Shown here: piece by piece, positions 60,149 to 64,000 of the stretch | How positions within the stretch are numbered: position 1 is the first letter of the stretch | Layout of the letters: each line of letters starts with the position of its first letter | From: Methanosarcina sp. MTP4 | GTDB lineage: Archaea > Halobacteriota > Methanosarcinia > Methanosarcinales > Methanosarcinaceae | Assembly (NCBI RefSeq): GCF_000970045.1 | Contig: NZ_CP009505.1 | Span: forward strand, 186,001 to 250,000 | Length of the DNA: 64,000 nucleotides | Direction: 5' to 3' | Program-made: the position numbers and the translations under genes | Notes under the pieces: model-generated | Told to the model about the DNA's origin: nothing | The model's input: only the letters and a program-made list of their open reading frames with translations | Database searches by the model: none

Positions 60149-62167
60149 TCAGGAGCTTTCCGGCTTTGCAGGACTGAGGATCTCCGAAAGTTTCACAGGC
60201 CTTGGTCCAATTTTCCGGGCCGTGTTCTCACTTTTGGGAGTGGTGAGCAGGACTTCCTTTACCCCCAGGATATCGGCGGTGGCCAGGATATCGGCGTCTT
60301 CGGCGGAAATTCCATACCTGGCCATGATTTCATGTACATAATCTATTTCCGTGTCAGCAACCATTATGCGGCCATTTTCAACCAGTTCGTGTACAGCTTC
60401 ACCCAGTTTGCTCCTTTCAACTGGGCTTTTCCCCTCAACGGGGTTGCTCCCCTTGACGAGGTTTTCATCCCAGAGTTTGTTAAACTCATTCCTGCTGATA
60501 AACACGCTCCTCCCTCCGGTAAATAGAAGCCCAAACCCGTTTGTGCCGTAGATCTCTTTCAACTGACTGCTGCCTGTTACCAGCTGCTTTCCAGGCATTG
60601 GCGGCGAAAATAGCAGGAATTTCCTTCCGGCGGCCCCCAGCAGGAGCAGCAAAAGGGGAAGCAAAAAAGGCAACAAATTAAAACGGCTTTTTTCAGTTTC
60701 AACCCTTTCAACCCCAGTGGTATTCTCTTCATTCGTCCGGGGGACACTTTCGGCTTCAGGCTCATTCTCAGAGACAGGATAGATAGGCCTGATTATCCTG
60801 AGTCTCTCGCCATCCCCGCTGTGATGTCTGCTCCCCTCTTCATCCGGAACAACCAGGGGCATGCTATCTTCCTCATTGCTGTCTTCCTCATTGCTATCTT
60901 CCTCATTGCTATCTTCCTCATTGCTATCTTCCTCATTGCTATCTTCCTCATTGCTATCTTCCTCATTGCTATCTTCCTCATTGCTATCTTCCTCATTGCT
61001 ATCTTCCTCATTGCTATCTTCCTCATTGCTATCTTCCTCACTGCTGTCCTCTTCGCCCGGAACGTCCGGGTCAACGACGACGTCCCCGGAACCTTCAGGC
61101 CCGAGGGATCCGCCAGGGGTATCGGAAGTTCCGCAAACAATGGAATTTATGACAAAACCCCCGCTTTCCGAAGCTGTGAGGGGCATGGAACTTCCGGATA
61201 TCGTGCAGGGAATCGTATAGAAAACCTTTGCAAAGAAGACCGGGGTCCCCTCGTATTCGTATGTAAAGGAATCGCGCCAGCTTTCCCCGGGCCGGAGCCA
61301 CAGGTCAGGAGCGTATTCCCGGATCAGTTTCGGTTCGGTGAGCATAAGGTCGGATACGTAGACTTCCACGCCGGAAAGCAAACAGTCAAAATCACTTGCG
61401 TCCTCGACCACAACCCCTACATTCCACTGGTCTGTCCCGACCTTTTGTTTTTCAACCGCAAAGCGGGTGCTTGTGACGGCAGAGAGGGAAATGTCCTTTG
61501 AAACCGTAAGGGAAGGGGTGGTAAACGAGAAGCTCGAGGGCTGGAGTACTATGTCGGAGACAGGGATGGTATTGAAAACGACAAGAAGGCTTTCTGCAGA
61601 GCCCGGGGAAACGCTGAAGTTTTCCCAGTGGAAGCTGTTCCCTGTCCTGTTCAGGCTCCCTGCCGAAAACGTAAGGCTGGCAAATTCCAGCTCTTCCGGA
61701 AACTCCCTGTCAAAAGAAAGGACGGAAATGTATTCGCTTCCCAGGTTGCTGATCTCCACCTGGAAAACAACTTCCTGTTCCATATCCCGGTAAAGGGTCA
61801 AAGGCTCAACTGTCTCTCTTACGGAGGGGAGCGGAACCGTAAACGGCCTGGGAGCTTCGTATGATACGGTCGTGGTGGACTTCGGGGGAAGCTCATTGAT
61901 ATGCACTCCCGAAGGTGTTATGCCGTCTCTGAAGCTGATGTTGATGTCCGAAACCGTATGGTCCGGGGAGGGGTTTGTGACGGACAGGGAACCTGTCACA
62001 CTTCCGGAACCGTATGTGCCGTCCGGATAGAAGACCAGGTCGTTGACATACTCGGTAGCCTCAAGTTCCAGGGACAGGGCAGCGGCCTGAGGGCTGAGGA
62101 GCAGGAGTGCGGAAATTAGGCACAGGATAGAAACGAAGCGCATGATAAATACCGATCCGGTTCTCAT
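60149..62167 (-). CDS. Surface protein with SNEED repeats, membrane helix and PIN-like inner domain
   Basis: 672 residues; the ATG overlaps the upstream stop (ATGA). Signal peptide to about residue 30; beta-rich outer domains with conserved-repeat-type strands (GSGSVTGSLSVTNPSPDHTV, YISVLSFDREFPEELEF); an acidic stalk of about 12 SNEED units (near 375-435); a single membrane helix (NLLPFLLPLLLLLLGAAG, about 515); and a cytoplasmic C-terminal region with EIYGTNGFGLLFTGGRSVFI and SAEDADILATADILGVKEV. The last part resembles a PIN domain, but the first acidic residue is replaced (GTN instead of DTN). Function unknown. Confidence 0.65.
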   Translation of the reverse strand: MRTGSVFIMRFVSILCLISALLLLSPQAAALSLELEATEYVNDLVFYPDGTYGSGSVTGSLSVTNPSPDHTVSDINISFRDGITPSGVHINELPPKSTTTVSYEAPRPFTVPLPSVRETVEPLTLYRDMEQEVVFQVEISNLGSEYISVLSFDREFPEELEFASLTFSAGSLNRTGNSFHWENFSVSPGSAESLLVVFNTIPVSDIVLQPSSFSFTTPSLTVSKDISLSAVTSTRFAVEKQKVGTDQWNVGVVVEDASDFDCLLSGVEVYVSDLMLTEPKLIREYAPDLWLRPGESWRDSFTYEYEGTPVFFAKVFYTIPCTISGSSMPLTASESGGFVINSIVCGTSDTPGGSLGPEGSGDVVVDPDVPGEEDSSEEDSNEEDSNEEDSNEEDSNEEDSNEEDSNEEDSNEEDSNEEDSNEEDSNEEDSNEEDSMPLVVPDEEGSRHHSGDGERLRIIRPIYPVSENEPEAESVPRTNEENTTGVERVETEKSRFNLLPFLLPLLLLLLGAAGRKFLLFSPPMPGKQLVTGSSQLKEIYGTNGFGLLFTGGRSVFISRNEFNKLWDENLVKGSNPVEGKSPVERSKLGEAVHELVENGRIMVADTEIDYVHEIMARYGISAEDADILATADILGVKEVLLTTPKSENTARKIGPRPVKLSEILSPAKPESS
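60869..61050 (-). repeat. 15-bp tandem repeat coding for SNEED
   Basis: About twelve units of AGCAATGAGGAAGAT (read on the minus strand), most of them identical. The length is a multiple of three, so copy-number changes would keep the frame. Confidence 0.92.
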
Positions 62168-64000
62168 TGCGGGTCCACCCCCACAACGAAAGCATCCTCC
62201 AGGGAATATCTTCCCGTTCCCGCAAGAGTGTAAGTCACGGTCCTGCTCTCCCCGGCAGCAAGGTCCAGGTTCCAGCAGTAGATGTTACCCTGGGAACTGC
62301 TGCAGGCAGGGGCAGGGTCTGCAAGTGTAAAGTTGTCCGGAAGGAGGTCATAGACCCTCAGGCCGCTTCCGTTGAAGTCCACGTGGCTTGTAAGGTTCAG
62401 GACTACCGAATAACTGTCAGGGGTAGCGCCCTTTTCAATCCTCTTGCTGACACTGAAATTAACGTAAGATTCGTTGACAGTGATGGTCACAGCTTCAGAA
62501 TCGTTCATTTCCCCATCAGAGGCCGTGAACTCTACATGATACACCCCACTGTCCGTAAATCCGGGCATCCAGGTGAAAGTGTCCCCTGCCAGAGTCCCGA
62601 AACTTGCGTTGCTGCCGTATATTATCGGGTCCCCGTTAGGGTCTGTTGCTGACAGTTTTATTGTAAGCAGCTCGGACTCGTTTACCGTTCCGGGACCTAT
62701 CGGAGAGAGGAAAGGGGGTGAGTTGATTACAGTGAAGTTTTCGGTTCGAGGATCTGCAGCGTTTCCGGAACTGTCGTTTGCATAGACGGTATAAGCCCGG
62801 GTCCCGGGAAGCAAACCTGAGCTGTCAAAGGAGTATTCATACATATCCGGGACGTTTCCTGTCCCGTTTACCTCCACATTATCCACGTAACAGTACTCTC
62901 CCTCCCCAATATCACACAGGAACCTTATTTTGAGATCCGAATTGTTTCCGGCTCCCGCAGGCAGCTCATAATTGAAACCGGTGGACTCGGTAACAACCGT
63001 TTGAAGCAGATTGGTCCACTGTGTCCCGTTATACCAGTCAACGGTAAGGTTTCCCCCTGTATCAAGTTCTTTGGTCCTTGCCTCAAACGAAAAAGTGACA
63101 TCCTCATAGCCTGCCGTGTCTATGTTTTTTTCGATGGCGCTTACCCCGCCAGTATTCGTAGCAACTGCTTTGTTTGTCAGCCCGTCCGTCCCGACGGTCC
63201 AGGGGTTTCCCGATCCGGAACATGTCCAGTTCTGCGTTTCCAGACTTCCGGACTCAAAATCGTCAGCGAATAACCGTGCTTCAACACGCAGCCTGGACAT
63301 TGTGTAATTTGTCCCTTCAATCTCCACCAGGACAGTCCCTACACCGACGTTTTCCGTGACGTTTGCAGTGAAGCTAATGTTTTCCCCCTGTTCGGCAGGG
63401 TCAGGGGAGGCAGAAATTAAGTTGATTATCGGGCTCAAGGCATCCGGGGTCTCAAAGCCCCCTCCACCTCCGGGCTCTTCGTCCCCGGGAGTTGTTTCTC
63501 CTCCCGAGGTGGGCTCCTGAACCGTGAAGTTTCCTTCTACAGGGACCGCTTCTCGCCCGAGGGTGTCGTTTGCATAGACCGTGTACATATATACTCCGGG
63601 GGACAGGGCAGAGGTGTTATATAAGTACTCAAAAGGCCTGGGAACTATTCTTTTTCCCTTTACTTCCACGTTATCGACACGAACAGAATCAGCGGAATTC
63701 GTGGAATAGCAGTTAAACCTCAGTTTGAACTCGGGATTGTCCCCGGCAGCGGCAGGCAGAGCGGAATTATAAAATAGGTCCGCATTCTCGATGAAGCTTG
63801 TGTTTAAAAGGCAGTTCCACTCTTCCCCATCATACCAGTCAACTGAAAAGTACTCAAGTTTGTCTGCGGAAAGGTCGCAATTGTAATAGAACGAGAGATT
63901 GATTTCACTATAGCCTGTGGTATCTATATCTGTCTCCACTGAACTTGCTCCTCCTCCGTCATTGTCAGTATTTGTGACCAGGAGGCTGTAATCCCCGGCA
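62164..64000 (-). CDS. Surface protein with repeated beta-sandwich domains (partial, N-terminus outside)
   Basis: The frame stays open to the window edge; the GTG at 63939 is internal, since SLLVTNTDNDGGGA continues the domain upstream of it. Two similar jelly-roll units are seen: SEINLSFYYNCDLSADKLEY...VRVDNVEVKG and the later NIDTAGYEDVTFSFEARTKE...CYVDNVEVNG. A cadherin/Ig-like repeat follows, with a FTWMPGFTDSGVYHVEF segment like the B3 repeats, and then a DUF11-like C-terminal domain (DLLPDNFTLADPAP). It overlaps the next gene by ATGA, so the two surface proteins are made together. No membrane helix at its own end. Confidence 0.75.
   Translation of the reverse strand, partial: AGDYSLLVTNTDNDGGGASSVETDIDTTGYSEINLSFYYNCDLSADKLEYFSVDWYDGEEWNCLLNTSFIENADLFYNSALPAAAGDNPEFKLRFNCYSTNSADSVRVDNVEVKGKRIVPRPFEYLYNTSALSPGVYMYTVYANDTLGREAVPVEGNFTVQEPTSGGETTPGDEEPGGGGGFETPDALSPIINLISASPDPAEQGENISFTANVTENVGVGTVLVEIEGTNYTMSRLRVEARLFADDFESGSLETQNWTCSGSGNPWTVGTDGLTNKAVATNTGGVSAIEKNIDTAGYEDVTFSFEARTKELDTGGNLTVDWYNGTQWTNLLQTVVTESTGFNYELPAGAGNNSDLKIRFLCDIGEGEYCYVDNVEVNGTGNVPDMYEYSFDSSGLLPGTRAYTVYANDSSGNAADPRTENFTVINSPPFLSPIGPGTVNESELLTIKLSATDPNGDPIIYGSNASFGTLAGDTFTWMPGFTDSGVYHVEFTASDGEMNDSEAVTITVNESYVNFSVSKRIEKGATPDSYSVVLNLTSHVDFNGSGLRVYDLLPDNFTLADPAPACSSSQGNIYCWNLDLAAGESRTVTYTLAGTGRYSLEDAFVVGVDPQ

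Noticed and set aside
60821-61501. Open + strand frames across the SNEED repeat
   Set aside because: A 15-bp repeat without stops keeps several frames open in both directions; the minus-strand gene has the signal peptide, helix and start overlap.

Overview
The window looks like a chromosomal segment of a Methanosarcina-type methanogenic archaeon. Four things point there: archaeal genes (S17e, a 3-hexulose-6-phosphate synthase/RraA fusion, a GxGD-type prepilin peptidase beside a class-III pilin-like protein), Shine-Dalgarno sites of the GGAGGTGATC type, a tandem family with the KLMGWCP motif (DUF1673), and surface proteins ending in a poly-Gly linker, a PGF-pre-PGF-like domain and a membrane anchor. 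No rRNA, convincing tRNA, CRISPR array or transposase gene was seen.

Layout. (1) 1-14446: a surface polysaccharide locus. It opens with the end of an RmlA gene and a decayed WecB fragment, then a deacetylase on the + strand. A long minus-strand run follows, read from 14446 down to 1804: two GT2 glycosyltransferases, an Alg14/Alg13-type split transferase, two GT4 transferases around a multi-pass membrane protein, a Wzx-type flippase, a CapA-type protein, a formyltransferase and an ATP-grasp ligase. (2) 14447-20650: a decay zone with three copies of a roughly 160-bp palindromic element, three fragments of AlbA_2/RecG-like genes, and an intact DUF1616-CAAX protease pair. (3) 20869-34538: a surface-protein island with three paralogues of a secreted one-domain protein (A1-A3), three PGF-pre-PGF proteins (B1-B3, all with TTG starts) and two nearly identical small membrane proteins (C1, C2). 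(4) 34743-38822: membrane proteins, then rps17e-dapA-dapB. (5) 39333-44368: minus-strand envelope genes (lipoprotein, NosD-like beta-helix protein) and an ArsR-type regulator. (6) 44692-50152: a Tfx-like regulator followed by eight tandem DUF1673 paralogues. (7) 50249-55431: two related DUF5788-like genes flanking a secreted SPGYWKNH protein, a 44-residue Cys-rich protein and pyrBI; then the hps-rraA fusion. (8) 55619-64000: prepilin peptidase, pilin-like protein, a long RecQ, and a surface-protein operon cut by the window end.

The most unusual signal is at starts of translation. The hps-rraA fusion and both copies of the small membrane protein carry a strong Shine-Dalgarno sequence correctly placed before an ATA codon, with no ATG/GTG/TTG able to give a complete protein. 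A DUF5788-like gene shows the same with ACG, and a four-helix membrane protein has no usable start at all. This could be real AUA/ACG initiation, point-mutated starts or sequence errors; homologue comparison and N-terminal proteomics would decide. Other points of note are the palindromic element with 8-bp terminal inverted repeats, a regulator remnant inside the DUF1673 array, the Cys-rich microprotein whose ribosome site lies in a hairpin, and a PIN-like domain on the inner face of a surface protein.
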